DNA of 64,000 bases. Source: JAJZVS01 sp963708095 (GTDB lineage: Bacteria; Pseudomonadota; Alphaproteobacteria; Acetobacterales; Acetobacteraceae). A model generated the notes under the pieces. That model was not told the origin of the DNA. It saw only the letters and a program-made list of their open reading frames with translations, and made no database searches. The stretch covers positions 1,426,001-1,490,000 of the forward strand of contig OY970182.1 in assembly GCA_963708095.1 (NCBI GenBank), read 5' to 3'. Below are positions 63,477 to 64,000 of the stretch, piece by piece; position 1 is the stretch's first letter, and every line of letters starts with the position of its first letter. The position numbers and the translations under genes are program-made.

Positions 63477-64000
63477 TCAGATCTCCTCCACCCGCTCCAC
63501 CCCCGGCACCTGCGCCATCGCCTGCGCCAGCACCGGCGTCACGGTAAACCCGCCGGGCAGCGCGATCTCCACGCTGCGCGCCGCATCCGTCCGCGGCACC
63601 AGGAACACCCGCCCACGCCCGCCTGGCTCCTGCCCCAGCAGCGCGCGGATATGCGGCACCGCCCCGGTCTCCGCCAGCCACACGCGCAAGCCCGCGCCCA
63701 CGGCGGCAGCGGCGCGGTCCAGCGCCGCCACATCGAGCGCCGTCGCGCGCAGGCTCTCGCCCTGGGTCTGCAACTCCGCGGTCACGAGCACGTTCGTCCC
63801 GGCGACCAGCAGCGGGCGCGCGACTGCCAGCACCTCGCTGAACAGGGTCACCTCGCAGGAGCCGGAGGTATCGGAAATCCGAACGAAGGCCATGCGGTTG
63901 CCGGTCCGCGTGGTGCGCTCCTTGATCGCGACCACCGTACCGGCGAGCTTCACCCGCCCCTCCCCCGCCTGCCCGCGCGCTTCCAATTGCGCGATCGGCA
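63477..64000 (-). CDS. dnaE: DNA polymerase III alpha subunit, C-terminal part
   Basis: The gene runs off the window end; about 174 C-terminal residues are visible. The OB-fold VKLAGTVVAIKERTTRTGNRMAFVRISDTSGSCEVTLFSEVL and the following strands match the C-terminal region of DnaE, and the final AQVPGVERVEEI is typical. This domain binds single-stranded DNA and the tau/clamp region of the replisome. The reading frame is open to base 64000. Confidence 0.85.
   Translation of the reverse strand, partial: PIAQLEARGQAGEGRVKLAGTVVAIKERTTRTGNRMAFVRISDTSGSCEVTLFSEVLAVARPLLVAGTNVLVTAELQTQGESLRATALDVAALDRAAAAVGAGLRVWLAETGAVPHIRALLGQEPGGRGRVFLVPRTDAARSVEIALPGGFTVTPVLAQAMAQVPGVERVEEI

Overview
The window reads as chromosome of a high-GC alphaproteobacterium, most likely Acetobacteraceae/Rhodospirillales. 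This is inferred from the GC-rich codon use, the rpsF-rpsR-rplI operon, the ihfA-merR pair, alphaproteobacterial-looking promoters (TTGACA plus a weak -10 close to the start codon), and many short, tightly packed metabolic genes. No 16S gene or other decisive taxonomic marker is present.

Layout. 1-3548 is an accessory block: three translationally coupled small unknown genes, a secreted unknown, a Phd/YefM-RelE/ParE toxin-antitoxin pair, and two unknown minus-strand genes. It abuts the 3' end of a tRNA-Ser(GGA) gene, a usual site for island integration. 4.3-12.2 kb holds metabolic and envelope genes: a GT87-like membrane glycosyltransferase, WrbA with a divergent HxlR regulator, an SDR, an OmpA-domain protein, a cyclase-family hydrolase, a cytochrome P450 and a double NIPSNAP protein. 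A coiled-coil sulfotransferase-like gene (12.7 kb) follows. 14.4-15.9 kb is the S6-S18-L9 operon plus tRNA-Pro(GGG). 16-18.8 kb holds two GT4 glycosyltransferases. A 15-bp tandem array lies upstream of the first, and a 17-bp tandem array lies between the two; these are the most unusual structures in the window. 18.8-21.1 kb is an ABC transporter with an in-frame TGA, coupled to a DUF1499-like gene. 21.4-23.4 kb is ihfA-merR and a DUF1345-like membrane protein. A degraded IS5-type transposase lies at 24.2-25.1 kb.

25.5-41.5 kb is an exopolysaccharide or O-antigen type locus. A minus-strand chain, mostly joined by 4-base start/stop overlaps, encodes a GT4, an O-antigen ligase/polymerase, an asparagine-synthase-like amidotransferase, a Wzc-type tyrosine autokinase, two P-loop kinase-like proteins and a flippase. 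A divergent plus-strand set encodes a sugar-1-phosphate nucleotidyltransferase, a DegT-type aminotransferase, an initiating sugar-phosphate transferase and a LegB-like 4,6-dehydratase. A LuxR-type regulator with a degenerate receiver lies at its edge. The genes together suggest making an amino-deoxy sugar nucleotide, loading it on a lipid, extending, flipping and polymerising it. No outer-membrane export (Wza-type) gene is in the window. Beyond this come a TPR/SEC-C sulfotransferase, an 851-residue beta-strand repeat protein, two secreted unknowns and a RodZ-C-terminal-like membrane protein.

49.9-64 kb is metabolic: two SDRs, DsbA-fold proteins, a Gfo/Idh/MocA oxidoreductase, htpG, an enoyl-CoA hydratase, a pirin, a TMEM175-like protein, an orphan CoxL-like molybdenum hydroxylase subunit and the 3' end of dnaE. 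A complete IS4-type element (50.7-52.0 kb) has 18-bp inverted ends and a 9-bp target duplication, and sits in the middle of a small palindrome. Related mosaic palindromic repeats recur at 9.9, 55.4 and 63.4 kb.
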